A stretch of DNA of 64,000 nucleotides from Chitinophaga sp. HK235 (GTDB lineage: Bacteria > Bacteroidota > Bacteroidia > Chitinophagales > Chitinophagaceae). The notes under the pieces are model-generated. The model searched no databases and had not been told where the DNA came from. It saw only the letters and a list, made by a program, of their open reading frames with translations. The stretch is taken from NCBI RefSeq assembly GCF_018255755.1, contig NZ_CP073766.1, positions 4,648,501-4,712,500 of the forward strand, given 5' to 3'. Shown in pieces: positions 1-9,008 of the stretch. The translations under genes and the position numbers were made by a program. How positions within the stretch are numbered: the stretch's first letter is position 1; each line of letters starts with the position of its first letter.

Positions 1-1
1 T

Positions 2-769
2 CCTTCCAGCGATGGAGAGCTGATGCGCATCATAGAAAAAGAAAGACAAAAGGGCATCTTCCTTTCTGTGCTGGGCTTTGGCATGGGCAATTATAAAGAC
101 AACAAACTGGAACTGCTGGCCGACAAGGGCAATGGCAACTATGCCTACATCGATAATTTCGAAGAAGCACGCCGCACCTTTGTGACCGAGTTTGGCGGCA
201 CCTTGTTTACCATCGCAAAAGATGTGAAGCTGCAGATAGAATTTAATCCCACTTTCGTGCAGTCGTACCGGTTAGTAGGTTATGAAAACCGTATGCTGCA
301 GAATGAGGATTTCAACAATGATAAAAAAGATGCCGGTGATATGGGCGTAGGCCACACGGTCACCGCTCTTTACGAGATCATCCCCGTAGCGGGCAAGGAT
401 CAGGAAGGTAAAGTAAACTGGGTGGATCCGCTTAAATACCAGCATACCACAATAGTGGGCAATAAACCAGAAGTGCTGACCGTGAAACTTCGTTACAAAA
501 GACCGCAGGAAGATAAAAGCCGGCTCATGCAGCAGATACTTCCTTATAGCCGTCAACGTGTGGAAGAAGCGCCGGAAGATTTCCGGATGGCCGCTGCTGC
601 AGCATCTTTCGGGCAACTGCTGCGTAACTCCGCCTTTAAAGGAACAGCTACTTATAACGAGGTGATGAAACTGGCTGCCAGCGCCAAAGGCAGTGATACA
701 GAGGGTTACCGGGCAGAGTTTGTTCAGCTGGTGAAAAAAGCCAGTTTGCTTAGCAAGGAGCAGGAGTAG
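2..769 (+). CDS. VWA domain protein, YfbK-type, 3' part
   Basis: The reading frame is open from base 2, before the first in-frame ATG at 23, so this is the C-terminal part of a longer gene whose start is outside the window. The first visible residues (SSDGELMRIIEKERQKG, then VLGFGMGNYKDNKLELLADK) match the end of a von Willebrand factor A domain, and the rest (VTEFGGTLFTIAKDVKLQIE, GYENRML, ALYEIIP) matches the YfbK-type C-terminal region found after that domain. Such proteins are usually exported or lipid-anchored in Bacteroidota and their role is not well defined. The MIDAS motif would be upstream and cannot be checked. The gene ends 48 nt before upp. Confidence 0.85.
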   Translation, partial: PSSDGELMRIIEKERQKGIFLSVLGFGMGNYKDNKLELLADKGNGNYAYIDNFEEARRTFVTEFGGTLFTIAKDVKLQIEFNPTFVQSYRLVGYENRMLQNEDFNNDKKDAGDMGVGHTVTALYEIIPVAGKDQEGKVNWVDPLKYQHTTIVGNKPEVLTVKLRYKRPQEDKSRLMQQILPYSRQRVEEAPEDFRMAAAAASFGQLLRNSAFKGTATYNEVMKLAASAKGSDTEGYRAEFVQLVKKASLLSKEQE

Positions 770-817
770 GTTTCCACGATTTTTCGGTAATTTGCCGGCT
801 CAAAGGGAAGCAGAAAT

Positions 818-1471
818 ATGATAATCAATTTAAGTGAAACAAATTCGCTGGTTGGAGAATGGCTAAGCGAGATCAGAAATGCGGATGTTCAGCAGGACCG
901 TATGCGTTTCCGTCGCAATATGGAAAGGTTGGGTGAAGTAGCCGCCTACGAAATCAGTAAGACGCTGGAATATGTGGAGAAAGAAGTAACCACGCCCATG
1001 GGTATTGCTAACTGCCGGGTATTAAAAGAACAACCGGTACTGGCTACCATCCTGCGGGCAGGACTGGCGCTCCATCAGGGTTTGCTGCATTATTTTGACA
1101 AGGCAGACCATGCCTTCATTTCAGCTTACCGTAAACATAATCGCGACGGCTCTTTTGATATCAGCCTGGAATATGTCAGCAGCCCTTCCATTGAAGGCCA
1201 GGTGCTGATCCTGTCTGATCCGATGCTGGCTACCGGCGCATCGCTGGTAAAAACCATCGAACATCTGGAAGCCATCGGTAAACCCAGACACATTCACCTC
1301 GTAGTGGCTATCGCCTGCACAGTAGGTATCGAGTATGTGATCCGCAACTGCAAAGCCAATATCACTATCTGGGCCGGTGACATCGATGATGAACTGACCG
1401 CCAAAGGCTATATTGTACCAGGCCTCGGCGATGCCGGTGATCTGGCCTTCGGAAATAAATTGCAACAATAA
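818..1471 (+). CDS. upp: uracil phosphoribosyltransferase
   Basis: Cytosolic pyrimidine salvage enzyme: uracil + PRPP gives UMP + diphosphate. The 217 residues match the usual length of the family. The PRPP-binding loop is visible as LILSDPMLATGASLVKTIEH, and the C-terminal uracil-binding end as GYIVPGLGDAGDLAFGN. The central ILRAGLALHQG segment is also typical. It follows the VWA gene by 48 nt with a TAATTTG-like element in the gap, so it may have its own promoter. A 243-nt gap follows before the PorP-like gene. Confidence 0.95.
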   Translation: MIINLSETNSLVGEWLSEIRNADVQQDRMRFRRNMERLGEVAAYEISKTLEYVEKEVTTPMGIANCRVLKEQPVLATILRAGLALHQGLLHYFDKADHAFISAYRKHNRDGSFDISLEYVSSPSIEGQVLILSDPMLATGASLVKTIEHLEAIGKPRHIHLVVAIACTVGIEYVIRNCKANITIWAGDIDDELTAKGYIVPGLGDAGDLAFGNKLQQ

Positions 1472-1512
1472 TCGGGAACGGACGTTAAATAAAAGGAATT
1501 TCCAATTACAGC

Positions 1513-1589
1513 TTACGGATTTGAATGTTTAAAAGATAGTGCAGATGTAACACGAATTTCCACTACCTTCTAAATATCCAAATCCGTAA
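1513..1589. repeat. 11-bp inverted repeat with wide loop
   Basis: TTACGGATTTG at 1513-1523 is perfectly complemented by CAAATCCGTAA at 1579-1589, with 55 nt between. It lies in the gap after upp, upstream of the PorP promoter. It could be a weak terminator or a repeat remnant; no T-run marks a strand. Confidence 0.5.
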
Positions 1590-1646
1590 TTTTATTTAAC
1601 AGATCAGGCTTTATTCCATTATTAACATTTTTACACATGGATTTAA

Positions 1647-1677
1647 TTTGAAATATGATTTAATTACTGTACCTTCA
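1647..1677 (+). promoter_or_regulatory. Bacteroidota-type promoter for the PorP/SprF gene
   Basis: A TTTG box at 1647-1650 is followed by exactly 19 nt and TACCTTCA at 1670-1677. This fits TTTG-N19-TAnnTTTG with two mismatches in the -7 box. Transcription would begin near 1684, about 30 nt before the ATG at 1715. Confidence 0.55.
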
Positions 1678-1714
1678 CCCGACTGCATAAACCCTATGCT
1701 TTTAAGCTTATCAT

Positions 1715-2728
1715 ATGAAAAGAGCTTTACTATTCTTGACCATATTCTTATGTATTAATTCTTTGCGGGCCCAGGATCCGCACTTTTCTCAGTTTTTTGC
1801 CTCTCCGCTTACGCTCAATCCGGCCTTTACAGGTTTATTTTCAGGTGATTATCGTTTATCCGGCAACTACCGTTCCCAATGGCGCAGCATCTCTACGCCG
1901 TTTGTGACCGGTACCGCTGCAATCGACTTCGGTATCCTGAAAAACGTGATTTCCTATACAGACATCTGGGGCGTAGGGCTGATGGCAGTATATGACAGAA
2001 GTGGCGGCGGAGCACTGACTTCGACCTATCTTTCCGCCAGCACGGCTTATCATAAAGGTCTCGATCCGGAAGGCAACCATACCATTGCCATCGGCTTACA
2101 AGGCACGCTGGTACAAAAACGGATAGACAACACCAAGCTCCAGTTCGAAAACCAGATGGACAACAATGGCTACAATCCATTGATTCCCAGCAACGAAACA
2201 CTGGTAAATCCTAAAATATCCTACTTCGATCCCAACATCGGGATTTTATATAATGGTTTGATCGGAGAATCGTCCAACATCTACCTGGGTGCTTCCTATT
2301 ACCATATCACCCAGCCGGTGGAATCTTTCATGGCCGAAACCCAGAATCGCCTCAGCTACCGCTGGACCCTCCATGGTGGTGGTTCTGTACCGGTTAACGG
2401 GAAAGATCGTTTTCATACCAGCATTCTTTACATGAAACAAAGCACCGCTTCAGAATTCACTTTTGGCGGCGCCTATGGCTTCACTCTCGATGATGTGGAT
2501 GACAACCCCACTACGCTTTTCCTGGGTAGCTGGTATCGTCTGAAAGATGCGATCATCCCTTATGTAGGCATGCAGTTCAAAGGCTTCCAGGTAGGGCTTA
2601 CCTATGATACCAACGTATCTTCCCTGCGCCCTGCATCCAACGCCCGCGGCGGTCTGGAGATATCCCTGATTTACATCCATACCAGAAACGAGAACAACAA
2701 ATACAAAACGCTTTGTCCGCGTTTCTAA
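1715..2728 (+). CDS. PorP/SprF family type IX secretion membrane protein
   Basis: A 337-residue outer-membrane protein with a clear signal peptide (MKRALLFLTIFLCINSLRAQ) followed by the family opening DPHFSQFFASPLTLNPAFTG. The rest is rich in alternating aromatic and polar residues expected of a beta-barrel and ends in an aromatic residue (KTLCPRF). PorP/SprF proteins act with the type IX secretion system and help attach or export gliding adhesins; genomes carry many paralogs, often beside the large secreted protein they serve. No such partner is next to this one, so its cargo is unknown. It has its own promoter and terminator and looks monocistronic. Confidence 0.9.
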   Translation: MKRALLFLTIFLCINSLRAQDPHFSQFFASPLTLNPAFTGLFSGDYRLSGNYRSQWRSISTPFVTGTAAIDFGILKNVISYTDIWGVGLMAVYDRSGGGALTSTYLSASTAYHKGLDPEGNHTIAIGLQGTLVQKRIDNTKLQFENQMDNNGYNPLIPSNETLVNPKISYFDPNIGILYNGLIGESSNIYLGASYYHITQPVESFMAETQNRLSYRWTLHGGGSVPVNGKDRFHTSILYMKQSTASEFTFGGAYGFTLDDVDDNPTTLFLGSWYRLKDAIIPYVGMQFKGFQVGLTYDTNVSSLRPASNARGGLEISLIYIHTRNENNKYKTLCPRF

Positions 2729-2757
2729 TCAGCTACTGTCACTTATCAATATATCGG

Positions 2758-2788
2758 AACCGTGTGGCACTGCTGCACGGTTTTTTTT
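2758..2788 (+). terminator. terminator after PorP/SprF gene
   Basis: AACCGTG at 2758-2764 pairs with CACGGTT at 2776-2782 and runs into a stretch of T residues. It lies 30 nt after the stop codon. Confidence 0.75.
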
Positions 2789-2915
2789 ATCATGAATGCA
2801 GCAAAATCAATTAATTCCATAAATACAGGCCGGAGTAAAATATTTTTGCCTTAGTTTCGTTCATCCTTCAATCATTCGGGATAAATATTTTCTGTCACTA
2901 AAAAATATTCAGGCG

Positions 2916-3680
2916 TTGTTTTCATTCAGAGAGGTATTGTCGGCTATTCAAGCATATGGAAAGGCCCACCAGTTCATTATGCAGCATAAATTGTGGAAGT
3001 GGATTCTGATACCCGGCATTATATACTGTTTATTGTTCTTTACGGGATTCTATTTTGTTTGGGGATATTCCGGTGATTTTGTGGAATACCTGACCCGACT
3101 GCTGCACATCACAGAATGGGTACAGGACCTGGAAAGCAGCTGGGTAAGTTTTCTCTTTATCCTCGTAGCTTTTTCTGTGCGGATCATATTTGTATTCTGG
3201 TATTTCTCCTATTTCAAATACCTGTTCCTGATAGTAGCCTCCCCTGTTTTTTCGTACCTCTCTGAAAAAACAGAAGCGATCCTGGAATACCGCGAATTCC
3301 CTTTCAGCTGGAAACAACTGGGGCAGGATATCTGGCGGGGCATCCGGATGTCATTCCGTAATATCGTATACCAAACAGCTGCTATTCTCATTTTGCTGGT
3401 GGTTTCGTTTATACCCATTGTTGGCTGGATCACGCCCATGATAGGCTTTTTCATAGAAGCTTATTTTTATGGTTTTTCCATGATGGACTATAGCTGTGAA
3501 CGCCACCGGCTGAGCATGGCACAGAGCATTCAGTTTATCCGCCAGCACCGGGGTATGGCCCTGGGCAACGGGATGGTGTTCTACATATTTATGCTGGTGC
3601 CGGTATTAGGCTGGATGCTGGCCCCCTCTTATGCTGTCATTGCAGCTACCATCGATTTACAACATAAAAAACTGATATAA
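2916..3680 (+). CDS. EI24-domain (CysZ-like) inner-membrane protein
   Basis: A 254-residue integral membrane protein with several long hydrophobic segments (around residues 30-50, 70-110, 150-180 and 215-240) and the EI24/CysZ-like layout. CysZ in enterobacteria imports sulfate, but many Bacteroidota members of this family have no assigned substrate. The best start is TTG at 2916, giving FSFREVLSAIQAYGKAHQFI before the first membrane segment; the next in-frame ATG is at 2979 and would cut off this conserved-looking part. The stop overlaps the start of the following methylase (TAATG), so the two are translationally coupled. Confidence 0.75.
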   Translation: MFSFREVLSAIQAYGKAHQFIMQHKLWKWILIPGIIYCLLFFTGFYFVWGYSGDFVEYLTRLLHITEWVQDLESSWVSFLFILVAFSVRIIFVFWYFSYFKYLFLIVASPVFSYLSEKTEAILEYREFPFSWKQLGQDIWRGIRMSFRNIVYQTAAILILLVVSFIPIVGWITPMIGFFIEAYFYGFSMMDYSCERHRLSMAQSIQFIRQHRGMALGNGMVFYIFMLVPVLGWMLAPSYAVIAATIDLQHKKLI

Positions 3681-4393
3681 TGAGTGCTACAGGCAAAGTG
3701 TACCTGATTCCGACTGTGTTGAGCGCTGACGCCCTGTTCAGCATTCCGTCCTATATCACTACCATTGCGCAGGAACTGCGTGTATTTTATGTAGAAAACG
3801 AGCGGACTGCCCGCCGTTATCTCAAAGCCCTGGATAGAAATATCAATATTGATGAACTGCAGCTGTTGCCCATGCACGAGAACCAGCCACCGGATGTGGC
3901 CCTGGCCAAAAAGCTGTTACTGGCCGGTACAGATATCGGCATCCTCAGTGAAGCCGGATGCCCCGCCATCGCAGATCCTGGTCATCTCGTAGTACAAGCC
4001 GCCCACAGCGTTGATGCCCGGGTAATACCCATGGTAGGCCCCAACTCCATTCTGCTGGCCCTGATGGCCTCCGGCATGAATGGCCAGAACTTCCAGTTTA
4101 CCGGCTATCTGCCTATCAAAGCTCCCGAAAGAGGAAAAGCATTACGACAACTGGAAGAAGAATCTGAAAGAAAAAAACAAACCCAGTTGTTTATAGAAAC
4201 ACCTTACCGCAACAATCAGCTGCTGAAAGACATTCTGGACAACTGTAAAGACCATACCCGGCTGTGTATTGCCGCTGATATCACCGGCCCGGCAGAATAT
4301 ATCAAAACAAAAACCATCCGGGAATGGCGCAACGCCCTGCCGGACCTCCATAAACGGCCAGCGATATTTTTACTCTACGCTGTCCCCGCATAA
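3680..4393 (+). CDS. RsmI-like tetrapyrrole-methylase-fold SAM methyltransferase
   Basis: A 237-residue enzyme of the tetrapyrrole-methylase fold related to RsmI, which 2'-O-methylates C1402 of 16S rRNA. Visible motifs are DIGILSEAGCPAIADPGH (SAM loop), VGPNSILLALMASGMNGQ and the short FIETPYRNNQLL stretch, each recognisably close to the RsmI equivalents. It is shorter than E. coli RsmI (about 286 residues) because the C-terminal extension is absent. A second, full-length RsmI elsewhere in the genome would make this a paralog with a different target. The start overlaps the stop of the EI24 gene. A strong bidirectional terminator follows. Confidence 0.8.
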   Translation: MSATGKVYLIPTVLSADALFSIPSYITTIAQELRVFYVENERTARRYLKALDRNINIDELQLLPMHENQPPDVALAKKLLLAGTDIGILSEAGCPAIADPGHLVVQAAHSVDARVIPMVGPNSILLALMASGMNGQNFQFTGYLPIKAPERGKALRQLEEESERKKQTQLFIETPYRNNQLLKDILDNCKDHTRLCIAADITGPAEYIKTKTIREWRNALPDLHKRPAIFLLYAVPA

Positions 4394-4405
4394 CTCAGCT
4401 AATTA

Positions 4406-4454
4406 CATAAAAGACGAAGACCTAAGCATCCTGCTTAGGTCTTCGTCTTTTATG
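4406..4454. terminator. bidirectional terminator, 23-bp perfect stem
   Basis: Positions 4406-4428 are the exact reverse complement of 4432-4454, with a 3-nt loop (TCC). The arm ends in A-runs and T-runs on both strands, so it can end transcription of the methylase (plus) and of the small membrane protein (minus). Confidence 0.85.
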
Positions 4455-4466
4455 ATTATTCATTAT

Positions 4467-4856
4467 TTACGGCAGGTCTCTGCTGATCGGCTCTCTGACG
4501 CTGATTACACTGTCTACAATAAACGGACTGTAACCACGCCAGGGCAATGCGCCCAGGTATTCCTTGTAATGCAGTTCCACCGTTTTACCGCTGGCCATCA
4601 TCAGCTGCTGGGCAATCCGCTCATCTGCCACGGAAAACTGAAATTCGTTGGATTGAATTGTTCCGGCTGTACGGCCTTTATAGCCTGACTGGATCAATTT
4701 CCCTTCATAGGTTTTGAAGACATAGCCTTTCTCTACAAAATAGTTGAGCTCTCCCGCCTTTACTCCTTTACCAAATACAAAGTAGAATTTGTAAAAGACA
4801 GTGCCGCCCAGTACCAGGATAATGATAGAGACAATAATAAAAATAAACCGGCCCAT
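4467..4856 (-). CDS. small membrane-anchored protein of unknown function
   Basis: A 129-residue protein with one N-terminal membrane segment (FIFIIVSIIILVLGGTVFY) and a soluble domain that would face the periplasm. The phrases KGYVFKTYEGKLIQSG, FQFSVADERIAQQL and LGALPWRGYSPFIVDSV are typical of a small family widespread in Bacteroidota; I recall some members carrying a misleading 6-phosphogluconate dehydrogenase label, but nothing here resembles that enzyme. It lies 25 nt downstream of the M28 peptidase on the same strand and is probably co-transcribed with it. Confidence 0.7.
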   Translation of the reverse strand: MGRFIFIIVSIIILVLGGTVFYKFYFVFGKGVKAGELNYFVEKGYVFKTYEGKLIQSGYKGRTAGTIQSNEFQFSVADERIAQQLMMASGKTVELHYKEYLGALPWRGYSPFIVDSVISVREPISRDLP

Positions 4857-4881
4857 GTGAATAGTTTAGTAGTGATTATGA

Positions 4882-6255
4882 TCAAAAATAAAGATCTACC
4901 AGGTAAATCAGGCCGGCCATACCCATGGCACCCAGCTCCAGTTCACGTTTATTGACCGCTTCAAACACATCATTGGCAGCATGATGAACATCAAAATAAC
5001 GTTGTGTGTCCGGATAAAGTTCGGCCATCGGTGTGCCGAGAGCCTGATGCAGATGACCAATATCAGCACCACCACCTTCGCCATCCAGGTCATAGAAACC
5101 ATAGGGCTCCAGCAGCGGCCTCCAGCTCAGCAGCTTTGCTTTTTTATCGGCCGGCATGGTAGAGGTAAAACCACGGGGCGCGAAACCACCGGCATCACTC
5201 TCCAGTGCAAAAACATGCTGTTCATTTCTTTGTTTGGCCAGCTCTGCATATTTTCTACCACCGCGGGTACCGTTTTCTTCGTTGGCAAACAGTACCACAC
5301 GCACGGTACGTGCAGGTTTGAGGCCCATCGCTTTGAAAGTGCGCAGCACTTCAATAGACTGTACACAACCGGCGCCGTCATCATGTGCGCCTTCGGCAGC
5401 ATCCCAGGAATCGAGGTGGCCGCCAACAGTGATAAACTGGTTCGGATATTTACTGCCGCGGATTTCCCCGATCACATTGTGACCGATGGTATCCTTCAGC
5501 ATCTGACAGTTGGTGCGCAGGTATACCTGGGCAGAATTATCCTTTTTAAGCCGGCTGCTCAGGCGGTCTGCATCCTCCAATCCAATGGCTACTGCCGGGA
5601 TTTTAGGGTAGGCACTGTCATAAGACATGGCACCGGTATGAGGGAAGTTGTTGGCCCCATGTGTCATGGAACGCAGGATTATCGCCACAGCACCGTATTT
5701 CGCTGCCTGGCTGGCACCCTGGCCTCTGTATTTCACCGCATCTCTATAGGAGAAAAAGGTTTTAATAAATTCCGGTTTAAAGTGGTAGTTATAAAAAACG
5801 ATCTTTCCTTTCACCTGGTCTTTTTTGGCTTCCAGGTCTTCAAAGGAAGCTACTTCCAGCACCGGAGCGGTAAGGCCGGCCTTACCCGTACCTACTGAAT
5901 TACCGAGGGCCAGTATATTCAGCGGTGACACAAAATCGCGGAGCTTGGATACGATACGTGCTTCTTCCTTTTCACCTCTTACCCAGTGGGGCACCATACA
6001 TTCCTGCAGATACACGGTGTCTGCTCCGGCAGCTTTCAGGGCTTTCACACCCCATTGCTCTGCCTTGACCATCTGAGGGGAACCCGCCAGCCTGCCACCA
6101 ACGGTTTTAGTCAGTGTGCGGAGGTTTTCATAAGCGATACTGTTTCTCAGTACTTCATCGGCCATCTGTCTTAAAACAAGGGAATCCTGTTGTTGCGCCA
6201 TGCTGACTACCGGCAGGAGGCAGGTAAGTACAATTGGCAAAAGGTGTTTTCTCAT
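4882..6255 (-). CDS. M28 family zinc metallopeptidase (carboxypeptidase Q-like)
   Basis: A 457-residue secreted peptidase with signal peptide MRKHLLPIVLTCLLPVVSMA. The co-catalytic zinc ligands of M28 are all visible: GGHLDSWD (His), GAHDDGAG (bridging Asp), FANEENGTRGG (Glu), ESDAGG (Asp) and DVHHAAND (last His). A protease-associated region with a lid precedes the second ligand, as in plasma glutamate carboxypeptidase. It would hydrolyse dipeptides or N-terminal residues in the periplasm. The ATG at 6255 is preferred over an upstream TTG at 6276, because the TTG would lie at or upstream of the transcription start predicted from the promoter at 6277-6308 and would spoil the signal peptide. 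Confidence 0.88.
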   Translation of the reverse strand: MRKHLLPIVLTCLLPVVSMAQQQDSLVLRQMADEVLRNSIAYENLRTLTKTVGGRLAGSPQMVKAEQWGVKALKAAGADTVYLQECMVPHWVRGEKEEARIVSKLRDFVSPLNILALGNSVGTGKAGLTAPVLEVASFEDLEAKKDQVKGKIVFYNYHFKPEFIKTFFSYRDAVKYRGQGASQAAKYGAVAIILRSMTHGANNFPHTGAMSYDSAYPKIPAVAIGLEDADRLSSRLKKDNSAQVYLRTNCQMLKDTIGHNVIGEIRGSKYPNQFITVGGHLDSWDAAEGAHDDGAGCVQSIEVLRTFKAMGLKPARTVRVVLFANEENGTRGGRKYAELAKQRNEQHVFALESDAGGFAPRGFTSTMPADKKAKLLSWRPLLEPYGFYDLDGEGGGADIGHLHQALGTPMAELYPDTQRYFDVHHAANDVFEAVNKRELELGAMGMAGLIYLVDLYF

Positions 6256-6276
6256 ATAAGCGGCTATATTTTGCAA

Positions 6277-6308
6277 TAAAACTAATTAATTGGCAGTGTT
6301 CTTACAAA
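6277..6308 (-). promoter_or_regulatory. promoter for the M28 peptidase
   Basis: Read on the minus strand, TTTG (6305-6308) is followed after 20 nt by TAGTTTTA (6277-6284), one mismatch from TAnnTTTG. Initiation near 6270 leaves a leader of about 15 nt before the ATG at 6255. Confidence 0.55.
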
Positions 6309-6445
6309 TAACAAATAAATGGTTTTTGGGTCTCCGCCAATTGAAAATTCAGCGTTACCTTCGTATACGAAGTAATCTGGCCGCTGGCACACATTTACAA
6401 CAGGGCCTTTTTACTAATCGCTTTCCGTTCGTTAAAAAAAAGATC

Positions 6446-7597
6446 ATGCGTATAGGAATTGTATGTTATCCTACATACGGTGGTAGTGGAGTATTGGCAA
6501 CCGAGCTGGGCAAGGCCCTGGCAGATAAAGGCCATATGGTACATTTTATTACGTACCAGCAACCGGTAAGGCTCAATGCATTTCACGCCAACATATATTA
6601 CCACGAGGTACAGGTCCCTACCTATCCTCTCTTCGATTTCCCACCCTATGAATCTGCCCTCAGCAGCACCATGGTGGATGTAATCCTTAATCAGAAACTG
6701 GACCTGCTCCACGTGCACTATGCGATCCCACATGCCTCCACGGCATATTTGGCCAAACAGATCGTAAGTAAACAAGGCAGGGTGGTGCCATTTATCACCA
6801 CACTTCACGGTACCGACATTACACTGGTAGGTAAAGACAAGACTTACGCACCGGTGGTAACTTTCTCCATCAACGAGTCTGATGCCATCACAGCCGTATC
6901 CGAAAACCTCCGGGACGAGACCTACAAGTATTTCCAGATAGAAAAAGACATCTCCGTGATCTACAACTTTGTGGACACACAGCGCTTCCGTCGCCGGGAG
7001 ATGCCTCATTTCCGTAATGCCATCGCTCCCAATGGCGAAAAGATATTACTGCATGTGTCCAACTTCCGTAAGGTAAAAAGGGTGCCTGATGTAGTAAAGG
7101 TTTTTGCTAAAGTGAGAGAACAGATACCTGCCAAATTACTGCTGGTGGGAGATGGACCAGACAGACCCTCCATCGAATGCCTTTGCCGCGACCTGGGTAT
7201 TTGTGAAGATGTAAGGTTTGTAGGTAAACAAGAACAGCTGGAAGATGTAATGTCGATCAGCGATCTCTTCCTGTTGCCATCTGATTACGAAAGTTTTGGT
7301 CTGGCGGCCCTCGAAGCGATGGCTGCTCAGGTACCGGTTATCTCCTCCAATGCCGGCGGTCTTCCGGAAATCAATATTCCAGGCCAGACCGGTTATATGA
7401 GCGATGTAGGAGATGTGGACGATATGGCAGCCAATGCATTGAAGTTGCTGCAGGATGATGAACTGCTGGCTAAAGTCCGCAAGGGAGCATTGGCACAGGC
7501 ACTGCGTTTTCATATCGACAACATTATCCCGCAGTACGAGGCATTGTACGAGCAGGTGTTACAGCAGCAGGTACAACAGCAGGCACAGTTGCATTAA
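6446..7597 (+). CDS. bshA: N-acetyl-alpha-D-glucosaminyl L-malate synthase
   Basis: First enzyme of bacillithiol synthesis: UDP-GlcNAc + L-malate gives GlcNAc-malate. A GT-B glycosyltransferase of family 4, 383 residues. The start MRIGIVCYPTYGGSGVLATE is diagnostic for BshA; the frame is open upstream to 6290 but that part has no conservation signal. The C-terminal half shows LLHVSNFRKVKR and the nucleotide-sugar site DYESFGLAALEAMAAQ with VISSNAGGLPEI. bshB and bshC are not in the window. Its stop codon overlaps the stop of the convergent EnvC-like gene, leaving no room for a terminator between them. The C-terminus is Gln-rich. Confidence 0.93.
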   Translation: MRIGIVCYPTYGGSGVLATELGKALADKGHMVHFITYQQPVRLNAFHANIYYHEVQVPTYPLFDFPPYESALSSTMVDVILNQKLDLLHVHYAIPHASTAYLAKQIVSKQGRVVPFITTLHGTDITLVGKDKTYAPVVTFSINESDAITAVSENLRDETYKYFQIEKDISVIYNFVDTQRFRRREMPHFRNAIAPNGEKILLHVSNFRKVKRVPDVVKVFAKVREQIPAKLLLVGDGPDRPSIECLCRDLGICEDVRFVGKQEQLEDVMSISDLFLLPSDYESFGLAALEAMAAQVPVISSNAGGLPEINIPGQTGYMSDVGDVDDMAANALKLLQDDELLAKVRKGALAQALRFHIDNIIPQYEALYEQVLQQQVQQQAQLH

Positions 7598-8976
7598 CGA
7601 TGGCGTATCCACCGTTCGGGGTTCTGCAGCACCATATTACGGTAAATCTGTAATTCTATTTCACCATTGCTGGCAACAGCACTGCCGGCAGCAGCTCCCA
7701 ACACGTGGCCACGTTTTACCGCCATGCCTTTTTTAACACGTACATCCACCAGCCTTACATAGTTGGTAAAATACTTTCCGTGGCGCAGGGTAACCATATA
7801 TCCTGCGCCCGGAACACTGAATACCATTATCACTTCTCCATCAAAGATTGCTTTTACGGCTGCCCCTCTGGACGTAGTGATCACGATACCATTGTGTTCT
7901 ACCTGCACTTTTCCTACCGAGCTGGTACCAAACCGGCCAGAGATCCTGCCGGCATCTACCGGCCAGGGAAGCCTTCCGCGGTTAGCTTCGAAATCACGTG
8001 ACAACGACAATGCTTCCGGCGTAGCAGCCAGTACATCTTCCTTAGGCGTTTCTTTTACCGGAGGATCGTCGTCTTCGTCTTTTTCAGGCACGGTTACTTT
8101 AGGAGGTTTGCGACCTGCTTTTTTAGCAGCTGCCAGTGCTTTTTTACGGGCAGCTTCCCGGGCAGCCAACTGCGCTTTCCGTTTGGCTTCTGCCTTCCGT
8201 TTACGCGCTGCAGCAGCAGCCAGCTCTCTTTTACGGGCTTCTTCTATCTCCCGGCGGATGGCATTTTGGATGGCCTTGTCTACCTGACGGGCTTCTGCCC
8301 TGCTTTGCTCCAGGTTTTGCTGTATTTCTTTCTCCTGCTCCTGCAGTTGAACGATCGTCTGGTCGGTCTCTTTTTTGTCGGCAATCAGTGTGCCTCTTAC
8401 CTTTTGTTCGGAGTATAATGCACCTGCTTTCTGGGCCCGCTGTTGCTCCAGGCTTTGCAGTTTCTGGCCCAGCAGTTCTTTGGTGGCCAGCAGGTTTTCT
8501 GCCTGACGGCGTCTGTTTTCGCGGTATTGCCGCAGGTAGTGGTAACGGCGGAGTGCATCGTTAAAACTGGTAGCCGAAAACAGGAAGTTAAGTACATCGT
8601 ATTCACTTTTGGCTTTATAGGCGTATACGATCAGTTGCGCATAACGGGCGCGCAGTGAATCCACTTCTTTCTCCAGCGTTTGTACGTTATCGTTAGTACT
8701 ACTGATATCGCCATCTATCTGGTTTATTTCCTGGTTAATGCTTCTGATCTGAGCATTGCGGTTTTCTATTTTCTGCTGTAGTTCCTTTTGCAGTCCCAGG
8801 TTTTGTTTGGTGGACTTGCGCGTTGATTGCAGGGCGCGGGTAGCTTCCTGAATTTCCTTCAACAGCTCTTGTTTACGGTTTTCAAGTACCGCGCGCGATT
8901 GTTTGTTACCGCGCTGTGCATATAGCAATGCCGGTAACAGCCAAAAAGCCATTAAAAACGGGATCAACTTTCTCAA
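7594..8976 (-). CDS. EnvC-like murein hydrolase activator, degenerate LytM (copy 1)
   Basis: A 460-residue exported protein: signal peptide ending in LLYAQ, a long coiled coil (about residues 25-235), an Ala/Lys/Arg-rich linker (about 240-300) and a C-terminal M23/LytM domain (about 335-460). The LytM zinc ligands are lost: the usual HxxxD and HxH sites read EHNGIVI and IELQIYRN. This is the pattern of E. coli EnvC, which activates amidases rather than cutting peptidoglycan. It lies 32 nt downstream of a paralog with the same layout and shares its operon. A role in septal peptidoglycan splitting is inferred from the family. Confidence 0.85.
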   Translation of the reverse strand: MRKLIPFLMAFWLLPALLYAQRGNKQSRAVLENRKQELLKEIQEATRALQSTRKSTKQNLGLQKELQQKIENRNAQIRSINQEINQIDGDISSTNDNVQTLEKEVDSLRARYAQLIVYAYKAKSEYDVLNFLFSATSFNDALRRYHYLRQYRENRRRQAENLLATKELLGQKLQSLEQQRAQKAGALYSEQKVRGTLIADKKETDQTIVQLQEQEKEIQQNLEQSRAEARQVDKAIQNAIRREIEEARKRELAAAAARKRKAEAKRKAQLAAREAARKKALAAAKKAGRKPPKVTVPEKDEDDDPPVKETPKEDVLAATPEALSLSRDFEANRGRLPWPVDAGRISGRFGTSSVGKVQVEHNGIVITTSRGAAVKAIFDGEVIMVFSVPGAGYMVTLRHGKYFTNYVRLVDVRVKKGMAVKRGHVLGAAAGSAVASNGEIELQIYRNMVLQNPERWIRHR

Positions 8977-9008
8977 AAAAGGTATGTTTTAGTAAGCAGG
9001 ATTTTATA

